Source: Bradyrhizobium erythrophlei
GTDB taxonomy: Bacteria; Pseudomonadota; Alphaproteobacteria; Rhizobiales; Xanthobacteraceae
DNA: 64,000 nucleotides
Assembly (NCBI GenBank): GCA_900129675.1
Contig: FSRD01000001.1
Coordinates: 6,933,501-6,997,500, forward strand
Direction of reading: 5' to 3'
A program made the position numbers and the translations under genes. This document shows, one piece after another, positions 23,600 to 32,592 of the stretch (its first letter is position 1; every line of letters starts with the position of its first letter). The notes under the pieces are model-generated. The model made no database searches. It was not told where the DNA came from and worked only from the letters and a program-made list of their open reading frames with translations.

Positions 23600-24355
23600 A
23601 TGCAACGTCGTCTGGCACTGAAGCTTTTCGCCGGTTTGGCGCTGTGTCCCCTGTGTGCCCCGACTGGTTTTGCGTCAGAGAGCCATTGGAGCTACGAGGG
23701 AGCAACGGGACCCGAAAAATGGGGTGGTCTCGATGCAGCGGATGCGGCCTGCTCGGCAGGCGGCCAGCAGTCTCCTATCGACATCACCGCTCCGATCAGC
23801 GCCAGGCAGCCGCCGCTCAGGATCAGCTGGAGCAAGCGGCCTGACACGATCGTCAATAACGGCCACACCATTCAGCTTGACTTCGCGGAAGGCGACACGC
23901 TCCACATGGGCGACCGCAGATACGCGCTAAAGCAGTTCCACTTCCATCATCCGAGCGTGCACCTTATCGAGGGCAAGCGGTTTGCAATGGAAGCGCATTT
24001 CGTTCACGCCGGGACTGACGGGCTGGCCGTCATCGGCGTGCTTATGGTTGCCGGCGAGCCGAACGCAATGTTCAAAAAGATTGTCTCGACAATGCCACGG
24101 GAAGAAGGCTCACCCGTCCCGGCCGATCCTGCCATCGATCCCGGAGGCTTATTGCCGACCCAGCGTGCGTATTGCCACTACGAGGGATCGCTCACGACAC
24201 CGCCTTGCAGTGAGACAGTCGACTGGATCGTACTTACTCACCCGATCGAGGTGGACGAAGACGATATCGCACGCTTCGCCAAGCTGTACCCAATGAATGC
24301 ACGTCCGGTGCAGAACCGCGACCGGCGCTTCATTCTCAGGTCTGGCCCACGTTGA
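23600..24355 (+). CDS. cah: Alpha-carbonic anhydrase, periplasmic
   Basis: ATG 23600 follows AAGGAGG. A signal peptide (RRLALKLFAGLALCPLCAPT then GFA) directs export. The 251-residue protein has the alpha-CA fold: HWSYEGATGPEKWGGLD, C-SAGGQQSPIDI, the zinc ligands in QFHFHHPSVHLIEG (two His) and MEAHFVHAG (third His), and the TPPCSE disulphide/active-site loop (EGSLTTPPCSETVDWIVLTH). It hydrates CO2 to bicarbonate in the periplasm. The FixK box suggests induction at low oxygen, which is unusual to me for this enzyme. Confidence 0.95.
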   Translation: MQRRLALKLFAGLALCPLCAPTGFASESHWSYEGATGPEKWGGLDAADAACSAGGQQSPIDITAPISARQPPLRISWSKRPDTIVNNGHTIQLDFAEGDTLHMGDRRYALKQFHFHHPSVHLIEGKRFAMEAHFVHAGTDGLAVIGVLMVAGEPNAMFKKIVSTMPREEGSPVPADPAIDPGGLLPTQRAYCHYEGSLTTPPCSETVDWIVLTHPIEVDEDDIARFAKLYPMNARPVQNRDRRFILRSGPR

Positions 24356-24509
24356 AGATGACGCGGTTGAACTCTCTCACCTCCGACGACGGTTGACCCA
24401 CCTTTCGGACCCGTGGCCGACGGTCCGGCATGTCCGCAGTCAGATGATGAACAGACCAATCTTAGGCGCGGTCCAAGGTCTCAGTTTGACCCGGACCGGA
24501 CATCTCTGA

Positions 24510-25856
24510 TCAAGACGAAGTTCTTTGTCGGCGCGATAGGCCGAGACCTTGCCGATCCTCCTGGCGCGCCGTTTCCTGATCATCCGCAGTGAGATCTGAG
24601 CGATCGACAGTCAGATCGAGTTGCTTGAGATATTGCTGCACCGCCCCGATCCGCGTGTCGGCCGTCACCGAATCGGCCAACCCCACGAGCGCCGACCTCA
24701 GGCGGCGCATCACCTGCACTGAATCCGCACCGTAGTGGCGAATCTCATCGAATGCCAACACCAGATAGTCCTCCCATGTAGGCATCGGGAAAATGAGACG
24801 CAAAACGCCCTCCGCATCGCGGGCATATCCGGCATCCAAATCGTGCCCTCCCAGCCGACGCAACAAATCCTCGATCTGGTCGATCGCCTGGACCGCCGTA
24901 GTCGGATCGTTGATAGCCGGCGACAGCGCCTTGATGGCAATATCAACCAGTAGCCGAATGGGATACTTCGGGTCCTGTTCGGACGTCCGTTCAAACCCAG
25001 AGTGGATGGTCCGCATAAGATCGCTTTCGGGCAGCGCAGTTTTAGCCCCATGAACCTGCAATAGCAGTGTATTTTCGACAACGGTATCGCCGACCCCGCA
25101 TACCATCACGATGACGGCTGCTGCCTTTTGAGCCTGCAGAACCAAGTCGTCGATATCGAACTTAACAATCGTGCGCGGCGCGGCGAAATACCTCAACGTT
25201 TGGACAACCGGCCCCAAGTCAGAGACATTGTACGTCTCTTGTCCGCGCTTCGATTGATCTTTCGTTTTCTCATCGAGGCGCTGAAACATCTCGCGTATGC
25301 CTTCGCGACCTTTGTCGCCGATGACGTGAAGCACGTTAGTGATCTGGAGGTCGCTCAAGCCCTTCATCAGCGCGGAAAACAGAAGCATGCTGAGCAAAAG
25401 CAATCCGGCGACCGCGAAGCCGGAGAGCAGCGGCACCACCTCGGACCCATTGCGATCGACATGGAGCAGAACCGAAAGAGAATAAGTGAACGTGGCGATG
25501 AATACACCTAGCGAATGAAATAGCCTTGGGTCGCGAGCTAAAAGGAGAACGAGCCTCGGTGAGTATGCAATGGCACTGAACTGCACCATGACCAGGCCGA
25601 CGGTAAACACGATGCCGGTGAGCGTGATCATGCCGGAAGCGACAGCCGAAAGAAATGCCTGAGCCGAGGCAACGGAAATGCCGGAATTGTATGGAAAGTA
25701 TGCCTCCTCAAGTCGCGGCAGTGTAATCCCAATGAAGAAACTCACAGCAGCGTATATCATTGGGACCAACCAGAGAGGCATCAGACAGCACGCCTTCAAT
25801 TTGCCTGCGGTTGGACCGATTTTGTCCCGCAGCCCCTCGGAAGCATAACGCGGCAT
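24510..25856 (-). CDS. DUF2254 membrane protein
   Basis: The 448-residue protein starts with four membrane segments (PLWLVPMIYAAVSFFIGITL, AFLSAVASGMITLTGIVFTV, LFHSLGVFIATFTYSLSVLL, SGFAVAGLLLLSMLLFSALM), with the typical DUF2254 block GMITLTGIVFTVGLVMVQFS-(A)-(Y)SPR. The soluble C-terminal part contains RLLVDIAIKALSPAINDPTT, the family hallmark. The last 30 residues are polar. Function unknown in the literature known to me. The start could be internal (MPLWLV). The 154 bp to the carbonic anhydrase contain repeat-like text. Confidence 0.88.
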   Translation of the reverse strand: MPRYASEGLRDKIGPTAGKLKACCLMPLWLVPMIYAAVSFFIGITLPRLEEAYFPYNSGISVASAQAFLSAVASGMITLTGIVFTVGLVMVQFSAIAYSPRLVLLLARDPRLFHSLGVFIATFTYSLSVLLHVDRNGSEVVPLLSGFAVAGLLLLSMLLFSALMKGLSDLQITNVLHVIGDKGREGIREMFQRLDEKTKDQSKRGQETYNVSDLGPVVQTLRYFAAPRTIVKFDIDDLVLQAQKAAAVIVMVCGVGDTVVENTLLLQVHGAKTALPESDLMRTIHSGFERTSEQDPKYPIRLLVDIAIKALSPAINDPTTAVQAIDQIEDLLRRLGGHDLDAGYARDAEGVLRLIFPMPTWEDYLVLAFDEIRHYGADSVQVMRRLRSALVGLADSVTADTRIGAVQQYLKQLDLTVDRSDLTADDQETARQEDRQGLGLSRRQRTSS

Positions 25857-25924
25857 CGCTCACATTTTCAAGCCGGCCTATGGTAATTTGGGTCTTCTAC
25901 CAACTTACCAAGGTGGTGTTAGTC

Positions 25925-26359
25925 ATGCTGATCCAATTTCTGATAGGCGGCATCGTCAGTGTTTGTAACATTACAATCCATGCGATGGTGATGACCGCGG
26001 TAGTGAGCGCAGCACGAGCATCGGCTACAAAAAGTCCCCATCCGTCGCTGCTCCTGGTCTTCACTATGATTGCAACCGTTTCAGTCTTAATGGCGGCGCA
26101 TGTTCTCGAAGTGTATGTTTGGTCGCTGGCCTACGCGATTGTGGACGCCGCGCCGGCCGGCACAAACCTCGTGTATTTCGCATTCGTAAATTACGCGACA
26201 CTTGGTTATGGTGACGTGACACCGGTGGAGGACTGGAAGCTGCTTGGTCCCATAACGGCGATGAATGGTGCTCTAATGTTTGGGTGGTCGACGGCGGTCA
26301 TTTTTGAAGTCCTGCAAAAAACAATGAAAATTAGTTCCGACATCGCGGACTCTGGATAG
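25925..26359 (+). CDS. Two-TM potassium-channel-like protein (ion channel family)
   Basis: ATG 25925 has AAGG/GGTGG upstream; an in-frame ATG at 25880 adds 15 residues but lacks a ribosome site. The 144-residue protein has an N-terminal helix (IQFLIGGIVSVCNITIHAMV), a second helix (LVFTMIATVSVLMAAHVLEV), a pore loop with selectivity filter YATLGYGDVTP, and a final helix (LLGPITAMNGALMFGWSTAV). TLGYGD is the K+-type filter. Such short channels are frequent in Rhizobiales. Divergent from the DUF2254 gene. Confidence 0.85.
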   Translation: MLIQFLIGGIVSVCNITIHAMVMTAVVSAARASATKSPHPSLLLVFTMIATVSVLMAAHVLEVYVWSLAYAIVDAAPAGTNLVYFAFVNYATLGYGDVTPVEDWKLLGPITAMNGALMFGWSTAVIFEVLQKTMKISSDIADSG

Positions 26360-26395
26360 CGCATTTCAGGTGAACTGACCATCCGATGTCTGTTC

Positions 26396-26525
26396 ATGTG
26401 CAGGTTTTCGGATGCCGGGATGCCGAGATCCAGCCCAGCCTCGGACAGCCGGGGTCCGAAAAGCGCCAAGGCACGAAATCGCGGGGTGTGGGGCACTGAT
26501 GGTGCAGCGGGCGCTATGGGGATTT
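26396..26525. repeat. Divergent short relative of the 311-bp repeat
   Basis: Starts GTGCAGGTTTTCGGATGCCGG as in 636 and 2474 and has the same inverted arms, here at 26405-26418 and 26449-26462 (two unpaired positions). An extra inner hairpin, CCGAG (26423-26427) with CTCGG (26440-26444), is present. Similarity ends near GCGCTATGGGGATTT. The loop sequence differs strongly from the other copies while the arms are kept. Confidence 0.65.
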
Positions 26526-26749
26526 GGCGTCGGCGTGAGTGCTGCGGAAGTTGGGCCGACGCTGGCGATCGGATGGCTTTAGCTTGAGGGTGCGTGCTTG
26601 CGCGAACGAGCGGATTGCACTTTGTTCGGCGGGGTTTGCTGAGCGATCACGAACCAATGTTGCTGATCGGCGCAGGCGGGTGAGCTGTCGGGCGAGAGCC
26701 GGCCGGAATGGCGCGCTTCGGTGCGGTGCTGGATCAGCGATGACGGCAT

Positions 26750-26855
26750 CCTGAAGTGTCGATCCTGATCGCGGCTGGCGCCGGCGTGGGTCGATGCTTT
26801 GGCTCGCTGCCGCGCGCGAAGGTCTCGATGATGAACATGCGTCCGCCGCAGCAGG
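26750..26855 (-). pseudogene. IS91-family transposase, C-terminal remnant
   Basis: On the minus strand: CCGGRMFIIETFARGSEPKH then RPTPAPAAIRIDTS. This resembles the C-terminus of IS91-type transposases (PCPCCGGRM..IE.F.RG...RPTP....IRIDTS). It ends at the left terminal repeat of the IS at 26857, which probably inserted into it. Confidence 0.6.
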
Positions 26856-26856
26856 G

Positions 26857-27949
26857 TGTGTGTACCGAAAACCCTATCCGGGTTTATCGAATGATAGAAT
26901 CGGCTAAGTTGGCGCGATGATCGCGCTGATCTGCTTCGTTCTGGCCGTGCTGGCCTCGCCATTCAAGTCGAACATCCGGCTTGAGGCGGAGAATGCAGTG
27001 CTTCGACATCAGCTGATCGTCTTGCGACGCAAGCTGAAAGGCCGGGCTCGCCTCACGAACAACGACCGCTGGTTCTTCGTTCAGCTGTATCGCTGGTTCC
27101 CGTCGATCCTTCCGGTTCTCATGATTATTCGACCCGAAACGCTGGTGGGCTGGCATCGGGCCGGCTTTCGCCGCTATTGGCGCTGGAAATCGCGTCGACG
27201 GGGAGGGCGACCGCAGATCGAGACAGAATTGCGCGCGCTGATCCGGCAGATGAGCACAGAGAATTTGCTTTGGGGTGCGCCGCGCATCCACGGCGAACTG
27301 CTCAAGCTCGGGTTTAGGGTCGCTCAATCAAGTGTCGCCAAGTATATGGTCAAGCGACGCGGGCCTCCAAGTCAGGAATGGCGGACCTTTCTGCGAAACC
27401 ACGCGCCGGACATCGCCGCCATGGATTTGTTCGTAGTACCGACCATTGGCTTTAAGCTGCTGTATGGCTTCGTCATCATCCGGCTTGATCGCAGAGATCT
27501 CGTCTGGATCGGCGTCACAACCAACCCGGCGGCGGAGTGGGTTGCACGTCAGATCACCGAGGCTTTTCCTTGGGATGGCGCTCCGCGCTATATGATCCGA
27601 GATCGAGATCGAATCTACGGCACTGTCGTCACGCGCCGACTGCGTGCCATGGGTATCCGAGACAAGCCAATTGCACCGGCCTCGCCGTGGCAGAACTGCT
27701 TTGCCGAACGGCTGATCGGATCGATCCGGCGCGAGTGTTTGGACCACATCATTGTCCTGGACGAGGAACATCTGCGTCGGATCCTGAAAAACTATGCGGT
27801 CTATTACAACGGCGTGAGAACGCATCGGTCATTGAACAAAGATGCGCCTGTCTCTCGCCAGGTTCAGCGATCCGGCGTCATAAATTCGCGCGCCATACTG
27901 GGCGGACTTCATCGTCAATACGTTCGGATTTAGATTTTCGGTACACACA
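26857..27949 (+). mobile_element. IS element, 1093 bp, rve-type DDE transposase (copy 1)
   Basis: Terminal inverted repeats TGTGTGTACCGAAAA (26857-26871) and TTTTCGGTACACACA (27935-27949) are perfect over 15 bp. AGG on both sides may be a 3-bp target duplication. The copy at 37298-38390 has the same length and ends and differs by few bases. It inserted between an IS91 remnant and the gene at 27969. Confidence 0.93.
26917..27933 (+). CDS. Transposase with integrase (rve) core, 338 aa
   Basis: Single-ORF transposase: N-terminal hydrophobic/helical region, an HTH-like block (LLWGAPRIHGELLKLGFRVA, as in IS3 OrfB and IS481 relatives) and an rve core with probable catalytic D170 (AAMDLFVVP), D231 (IRDRDRIYG) and E264 (FAERLIGSIRREC). 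The C-terminus YYNGVRTHRSLNKDAPVSRQ is typical. All motifs are intact, so the element is probably active. Confidence 0.93.
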   Translation: MIALICFVLAVLASPFKSNIRLEAENAVLRHQLIVLRRKLKGRARLTNNDRWFFVQLYRWFPSILPVLMIIRPETLVGWHRAGFRRYWRWKSRRRGGRPQIETELRALIRQMSTENLLWGAPRIHGELLKLGFRVAQSSVAKYMVKRRGPPSQEWRTFLRNHAPDIAAMDLFVVPTIGFKLLYGFVIIRLDRRDLVWIGVTTNPAAEWVARQITEAFPWDGAPRYMIRDRDRIYGTVVTRRLRAMGIRDKPIAPASPWQNCFAERLIGSIRRECLDHIIVLDEEHLRRILKNYAVYYNGVRTHRSLNKDAPVSRQVQRSGVINSRAILGGLHRQYVRI

Positions 27950-27968
27950 AGGGAGTCGGTCTACGGTG

Positions 27969-28310
27969 ATGATGCGGATTGTCCTGATCTTTCTGCTGCT
28001 TTGCACGCCCGCGCTCGCCCACGATCCCAGCCATCCGGAACTGAACGAATGGTTCAACAGGCTCGCATCCGGCAAGGGGCTATGTTGTTCGTTCGCGGAC
28101 GGCTCTGTTGTCAGCGATGTTGATTGGGAGTCGAAGGATGGCCATTACCGCGTCCGTCTCGAGGGCCGATGGATCGACGTTCCCGACGATGCCATTATCA
28201 CCGAGCCGAACCGCGCGGGCAGAACTATGGTTTGGCCCTTCACGGCCGATCGCGGGACCGATCATCCGTATACTGAAATCCGGTGCTTCATGCCGGGCAG
28301 CATGGGCTAG
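27969..28310 (+). CDS. Small exported protein (113 aa)
   Basis: ATG 27969 (alternatives GTG 27966, ATG 27972). Signal peptide MRIVLIFLLLCTPALA, cleaved before HDPSHPEL. The mature part has a CC pair (GKGLCCSFADGSVVSDVDWE), GHYRVRLEGRWIDVPDDAII and an end with IRCFMPGSMG. Similar exported proteins with CC...V.GRW..VP..A...PN are common in bradyrhizobia. The IS ends 20 bp upstream, so the native promoter has been replaced and expression may depend on the IS. Confidence 0.72.
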   Translation: MMRIVLIFLLLCTPALAHDPSHPELNEWFNRLASGKGLCCSFADGSVVSDVDWESKDGHYRVRLEGRWIDVPDDAIITEPNRAGRTMVWPFTADRGTDHPYTEIRCFMPGSMG

Positions 28311-28311
28311 G

Positions 28312-28346
28312 GCGCGGGGCTCCGGTCCCGCGTCTCTCACGTTTTT
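28312..28346 (+). terminator. Possible terminator after the 27969 gene
   Basis: GCGGG-(GCTCCGGT)-CCCGC hairpin followed after a short spacer by TTTTTT at about 28340-28345. Weak but well placed. Confidence 0.35.
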
Positions 28347-28673
28347 TTCGTGGATTCTGACAGTGCGGTTAGGGTGAGCGGTTGAGATGATGAATAGTAA
28401 GTGCCGGCTTGACCATAGCCACCGGCCTGCCCGTAAGCAGCTGGACCAAATGGCGGGGAGATCGGCCCCGCCGCCGACGAATGTGCTAGGGCCGCCATCC
28501 GTTCAGCGGCACTCACTCGATCTTTCAAATTTTCGATTTCAGCCAATACAACATCCATCCCGGGCATCGCGTGGCGACTAATCTCGGCATATCCACGCGC
28601 CCGCGTTACCGGATTTTCCACTTGGTAATCCGGAGCCAGAACAGCATCTACCGCCAGCTTAAGTTGCTCCCTC
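28337..28673 (-). pseudogene. C-terminal part of an unknown protein, cut by an IS
   Basis: The minus-strand frame from the IS junction (28673) reads QLKLAVDAVLAPDYQVENPV, TRARGYAEISRHAMPGMDVV, LAEIENLKDRVSAAERMAAL and a Gly/Ala/Tyr-rich tail. The helical part looks like genuine protein, but no start remains because the IS at 28674 removed or displaced the 5' end. Family not recognised. Confidence 0.5.
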
Positions 28674-29768
28674 TGTCCCTGTCGGAAACCTAATCCGGTT
28701 GGCAAGTGAGGCCGAATCGCGCGATGTTTCTGGCTTATGAGAGAAGCTTGCAGCCTGGTCTGGTCGGTGTTGGTGCTATTGTTCCAGTCGCGGGCCTCGT
28801 TGGAAGCTGAGATCCTGATCCTTCGTCATCAGCTTAACATCCAGCGACGGCACCTGCCAAAGAGACTGACTTTCAGTGCCATGGACCGCCTGATCTTTGT
28901 TGGGCTGTCTCGTTTGGCGCCAAGTACCCTCAATGCGCTGACGATTGTGAAGCCGGAGACTGTCGTCCGTTGGCATCGTGCCGGGTTCAGATCTTACTGG
29001 CGCCGGAAATCACGACCTCGTTCCGGCCGACCGACGGTTGCGGTCGAAATACGACGGCTGGTCCGCGAGATGAGCATTGCCAATCCTCTGTGGGGAGCGC
29101 CGCGGATTCATGGAGAGTTGCTCAAGCTCGGTATCGAGATCGGCCAGACCAGCGTCGCCAAATACATGGTCAGGCGGAGACACCCGCCGTCGCAAGGCTG
29201 GAGAACCTTTATCCGCAATCACGCTGATGGGATCGCTGCGATGGATATGTTCGTCGTGCCGACAATCTCGTTTCGCCTGCTCTATGGATTGCTGATCATG
29301 GGGCACGGCCGGCGACATATTCTGTGGTTTGGCGTCACAGCGCATCCAACCGCAGAATGGATCGCAAATCAGGTCGCGCAAGCATGCGGTTGGGAGCAGG
29401 CTCCCCGCTATCTCATCCGTGACCGGGACGGGGCTTATGGTGAGGTCTTTATCCGCAGACTCCGATCGATAGGCATTCGCGATCGACCGACGTCGCCGCG
29501 CTCCCCTTGGCAAAATGGACATGCTGAAAGGCTGATCGGTTCGATCCGCAGGGAATGCCTTGACCACGTCATTGTATTCAGCGAGCGCCACCTCCGTCAC
29601 CTACTGCTCGGTTACATGAAATATTACAATGGGTCTCGCACGCCCCTATCTCTGGAGAAAGATGCACCGGTCTCACGCGCCGTCGATCGCGCCGGGCACA
29701 TTCTTTGTCGCCCAATCTTAGGCGGACTCCACCACCGATACTCCCGGATTTAATTTACGACAGGCACA
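28674..29768 (+). mobile_element. IS element, 1095 bp, second rve type
   Basis: Left end TGTCCCTGTCGGAAA (28674-28688) and right end TTTACGACAGGCACA (29754-29768) are inverted repeats with 13 of 15 matches. It splits a gene on the left (28337-28673) and lies next to an IS66 fragment on the right. Partial copies of the same element are at 12262-12656, 38391-38604 and 44593-44848. Confidence 0.92.
28737..29753 (+). CDS. Transposase with integrase (rve) core, 338 aa
   Basis: Same length and layout as the transposase at 26917 but only about 60% alike: starts MREACSLVWSVLVLLFQSRA, HTH block LWGAPRIHGELLKLGIEIGQ, catalytic D (AAMDMFVVP), D (IRDRDGAYG), E (HAERLIGSIRREC) and end GHILCRPILGGLHHRYSRI. 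Intact. Confidence 0.92.
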   Translation: MREACSLVWSVLVLLFQSRASLEAEILILRHQLNIQRRHLPKRLTFSAMDRLIFVGLSRLAPSTLNALTIVKPETVVRWHRAGFRSYWRRKSRPRSGRPTVAVEIRRLVREMSIANPLWGAPRIHGELLKLGIEIGQTSVAKYMVRRRHPPSQGWRTFIRNHADGIAAMDMFVVPTISFRLLYGLLIMGHGRRHILWFGVTAHPTAEWIANQVAQACGWEQAPRYLIRDRDGAYGEVFIRRLRSIGIRDRPTSPRSPWQNGHAERLIGSIRRECLDHVIVFSERHLRHLLLGYMKYYNGSRTPLSLEKDAPVSRAVDRAGHILCRPILGGLHHRYSRI

Positions 29769-29792
29769 CCGGTCGCAAGCCACACCCGCACA

Positions 29793-30209
29793 TTACCCGG
29801 TATGGCAATCATCGGCGTTCAAGCACGTCGAGGAGCGCGCCAGCGCTTCCGGGTCGACGTGTGCATCCACCCGGATGCGTCGCCGGTTGCCAAGTTCGAT
29901 CTCGATCAGTCCGTTCCGGCCGGCCGCTAACTGCCGCATCCGTCGGTCATCTTCCAACGCAGGCTTCGAATTTTCCTCACCCGTTTCTACCGCCGCGGCA
30001 ATCCGCACCGGCGCAAAACATGGCCCGACCCGCTCGGCCGTCCGTGCCTGTCGGCGCCAGGTGAACACCAAGCTCGCTGCAACGCCGTTGCGGCGCGCAA
30101 CCTCCGTAACCTTCGTGCCTGGCGCCAATGTCTCCTCGACGATCCGCGCCTTGTCATCCTGCGACCAGCGCCGCCGCCGCTCCAACCCGCCCAAAAGCTC
30201 GACCCGCAT
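29793..30209 (-). CDS. tnpA: IS66-family accessory protein TnpA
   Basis: The product starts MRVELLGGLERRRRWSQDDK, then an HTH of the IS66 OrfA type (ARIVEETLAPGTKVTEVARR, NGVAASLVFTWRRQAR) and the C-terminal IEIELGNRRRIRVDAHVDPE. The last 20 residues are replaced by sequence near the neighbouring IS (STCLNADDCHTG), so the gene is cut at the end. TnpB and TnpC of IS66 are absent, so the element is dead. Confidence 0.82.
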   Translation of the reverse strand: MRVELLGGLERRRRWSQDDKARIVEETLAPGTKVTEVARRNGVAASLVFTWRRQARTAERVGPCFAPVRIAAAVETGEENSKPALEDDRRMRQLAAGRNGLIEIELGNRRRIRVDAHVDPEALARSSTCLNADDCHTG

Positions 30210-30347
30210 CGCCTGATGACCTAAAAGCTAGACTTAAGGTCACACGCTTCGCGAAATACCACGCGTCAGACAAGACGGCGCTCGTCGGATACGTACACAT
30301 CAGGTCACGCTAACAAAGAAGCTGAGCGGAAACCTAAGAATAAAGGT

Positions 30348-30698
30348 ATGGGGCGCCGCGGTCTGCTATCGCCCCGCCGAATCCGCGGGTCCCATCAATC
30401 GGCGGAGCGGCTTGCCACGTCTGCTGTCGAAACAGCGGCCGTCGAAGGATTGATCGTCAATGGAGATTTGACGACTGCCCTGGAAACGATTGGGAAACGG
30501 ATTGAGAAATTCACCCGACCTCGCGTCACAGCAAACCTCTTGAATAAGCTGTTGGCTCGAAACATCGAATTGCGCGTGCTGGCGCCGGATGATGAGCTAG
30601 TAACAATCTCTTGGCTGGCGAACTCGATGGCAACTATCGGTCAGCTAGCCCAACTTGCGCAGAATCGTACCCTCCCTATAGGCAAATCAATGCCTTAG
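30348..30698 (+). CDS. Hypothetical protein fragment (116 aa)
   Basis: The frame contains ordered helical text: SAERLATSAVETAAVEGLIV, NGDLTTALETIGKRIEKFTR, PRVTANLLNKLLARNIELRV and WLANSMATIGQLAQLAQNRT. It looks like part of a real protein, but the first 20 residues are unconvincing and no ribosome site is seen. It lies between an IS66 remnant and IS1634 and is probably incomplete. Not recognised. Confidence 0.4.
   Translation: MGRRGLLSPRRIRGSHQSAERLATSAVETAAVEGLIVNGDLTTALETIGKRIEKFTRPRVTANLLNKLLARNIELRVLAPDDELVTISWLANSMATIGQLAQLAQNRTLPIGKSMP
30642..30662. repeat. 21-bp inverted repeat, left arm (mate 32657-32677)
   Basis: CAGCTAGCCCAACTTGCG plus CAG is found here and its exact reverse complement at 32657-32677, on the other side of the IS1634 transposase. 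The arms lie outside the presumed IS ends. They may mark an inversion or a palindromic pair of gene remnants. Confidence 0.7.
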
Positions 30699-30737
30699 CC
30701 AAAAAGTTGGCACTACATTTTTGGTGCGGGGTGAAGA

Positions 30738-32507
30738 TTAAGCGCTGTGTTCGAGAGCTGGCAAGTGTTGCTGGGCGAGGCGCATTCGCTTTGGCAGGAC
30801 GATACCGAGACGATTGAGGAGAGCGGCCTGTGCCGGGTCTGGCTGGGTCACGCAGCGCAGGCGAATCTGACCATGCGCTGCGGTCGGCAGAACGACGTCC
30901 TGGGACTGAATGCGTTTGAGTTCTTCCAGGATGATGCGCGGCGAATTACCGAGACCTGCGCGGCTCTGCCACATCTCCAGGCTCTTCCACAGCACGAAGG
31001 CAAGAAAGCAGACGAGGATATGAGCCTGCACGCGATCTTCGCGCTGGTGCCAGATTGGACGGAGGTTGAGTTGGTCCTTCTGGATGCGAAAAGCGGCTTC
31101 GGCCTGCGTGAGCTGGATATAGGCCTTCCAGAGCTGCTGATCGCTCCAATCGCAGATGTTCGAACGCAACAGATAGGCGCCTTCTGAAAGGGCGGCCCAG
31201 TCGTCGAAGGCGGCGTTGTAAACGACGCCAAGGCGGAAACCCGCAGGGCAGCCATCCGGCTCCAGCGTGATCGCGAAGCGGGCGGCGGATCGCTGGTTTT
31301 GCTGCAGGATGCGGCCGATCTGCCGGTTCACCGTCGCCGGATCGATGCGTTTCTTCGAACGAGCCAGCCGCGCGGCCAGGCGCCCGAGCGCCTCTTCGAT
31401 CCGCCGGCTGAACTTGTCGTGCATGGCCCGCTCTTTGCTGCGCCGGTCGGCCGAGCGGCACAGGATCACGGTCTCCCCGGTCTCGGAGTGGCGCGTGAGT
31501 TTGACCTCGACGCCTTCGTGGACCATGCGCCAGCCATCCGAGCGAGCGAGTTCAAAGGCGAACTTCTTCAGTTCCGACTTCGGCGCGCCGATGATGTAGC
31601 GCCGGCCGGTCTGGCGCAGCCAGGCCAGATTATCGGCACTGGCCATGCCGCGATCGGTGATCCAGACCCGCCCCAGCATGCCATGCCGAGCCTCCATGGT
31701 GGCTACGATCGTCTGCAAGGTTCGCGAGTCGTGGGTGTTGCCGGCGAACACCTCGTAGCCCAAAGGAAAGCCGTCGAAGGTCACGACCAGGGCGATGCAC
31801 ACCTGCTTGCAGTCGGGGCGATGATCGCGCGAATAGCCGCGTTGCGCCTGCGGATTGACCGCGGCCTGGCCCTCAAAATATGTGCTCGTCACGTCGTAGA
31901 GCAGCACCTCGTTCTGGGTCGCAAATAGCTCTCCGCAGCGCTGCGACAGATGCGCTTCGAGCTCGCTCTTGTAGGTGAGCAGATGATCGAGCCCGCGATA
32001 GAGCCGATCCTTGTTGACCTCCTCGTCGTCGAGCTGCAGCAAATCTGAAAGCGCCGTGCGTCGATACCAGTCCTCCGCGATGTGCAACTCGCTCGACGGT
32101 TCGCAAAACCGCGCGGTGACCAGCACGGCCGCCATCTTCGACCACGCGATGCGCTCCTTGCCGATTGGAAGCAACCGCTCGCACAGACCCTCAAGCCCGG
32201 TTCCGCGCCACAACGCGAGCGCCAGATACACATCGCCAAACTGACGCGGGCGCTCGATGCGGATGCCCTTCAACCGCACCGACACCGTCAATTGCTCGCT
32301 ACCATCATCGAACAGCTGCGCGCGCTCGGGAGTTCCGATCAGCCGGTGCGCCAGCGCCCGTGCCTGCAAGCGGCCTTGCTCATCGAGTTCGCCGAGTTGC
32401 GCCACCGTTTGCTGAATGACCCGACGACCAACACGCACGCTGCGCACAACTCGCCAATAGCGATGAACCTTGCCGTCTTTGCGTATCGTGGTGTGGCGCA
32501 GATACAT
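30738..32507 (-). CDS. IS1634-family transposase (DDE_Tnp_1)
   Basis: 589 residues starting MYLRHTTIRKDGKVHRYWRV, the usual IS1634 start. The DDE core is visible: EVLLYDVTSTYFEGQAAVNP (first D), GRVWITDRGMASADNLAWLR (second D) and TQAEAAFRIQKDQLNLRPIW (E region), followed by QREDRVQAHILVCFLAFVLW. Intact. The 12-bp sequence GTTGGCACTACA is found in direct repeat on both sides (30706-30717 and 32553-32564) and may be the target duplication. Confidence 0.95.
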   Translation of the reverse strand: MYLRHTTIRKDGKVHRYWRVVRSVRVGRRVIQQTVAQLGELDEQGRLQARALAHRLIGTPERAQLFDDGSEQLTVSVRLKGIRIERPRQFGDVYLALALWRGTGLEGLCERLLPIGKERIAWSKMAAVLVTARFCEPSSELHIAEDWYRRTALSDLLQLDDEEVNKDRLYRGLDHLLTYKSELEAHLSQRCGELFATQNEVLLYDVTSTYFEGQAAVNPQAQRGYSRDHRPDCKQVCIALVVTFDGFPLGYEVFAGNTHDSRTLQTIVATMEARHGMLGRVWITDRGMASADNLAWLRQTGRRYIIGAPKSELKKFAFELARSDGWRMVHEGVEVKLTRHSETGETVILCRSADRRSKERAMHDKFSRRIEEALGRLAARLARSKKRIDPATVNRQIGRILQQNQRSAARFAITLEPDGCPAGFRLGVVYNAAFDDWAALSEGAYLLRSNICDWSDQQLWKAYIQLTQAEAAFRIQKDQLNLRPIWHQREDRVQAHILVCFLAFVLWKSLEMWQSRAGLGNSPRIILEELKRIQSQDVVLPTAAHGQIRLRCVTQPDPAQAALLNRLGIVLPKRMRLAQQHLPALEHSA

Positions 32508-32592
32508 GCGCCCGAATCAATCCGACTCGCGGCCTCCAGAAAATACCCTAGGTTGGCACTACACGCCCAAATCCCCGCTTCGCGCCGTCTAA

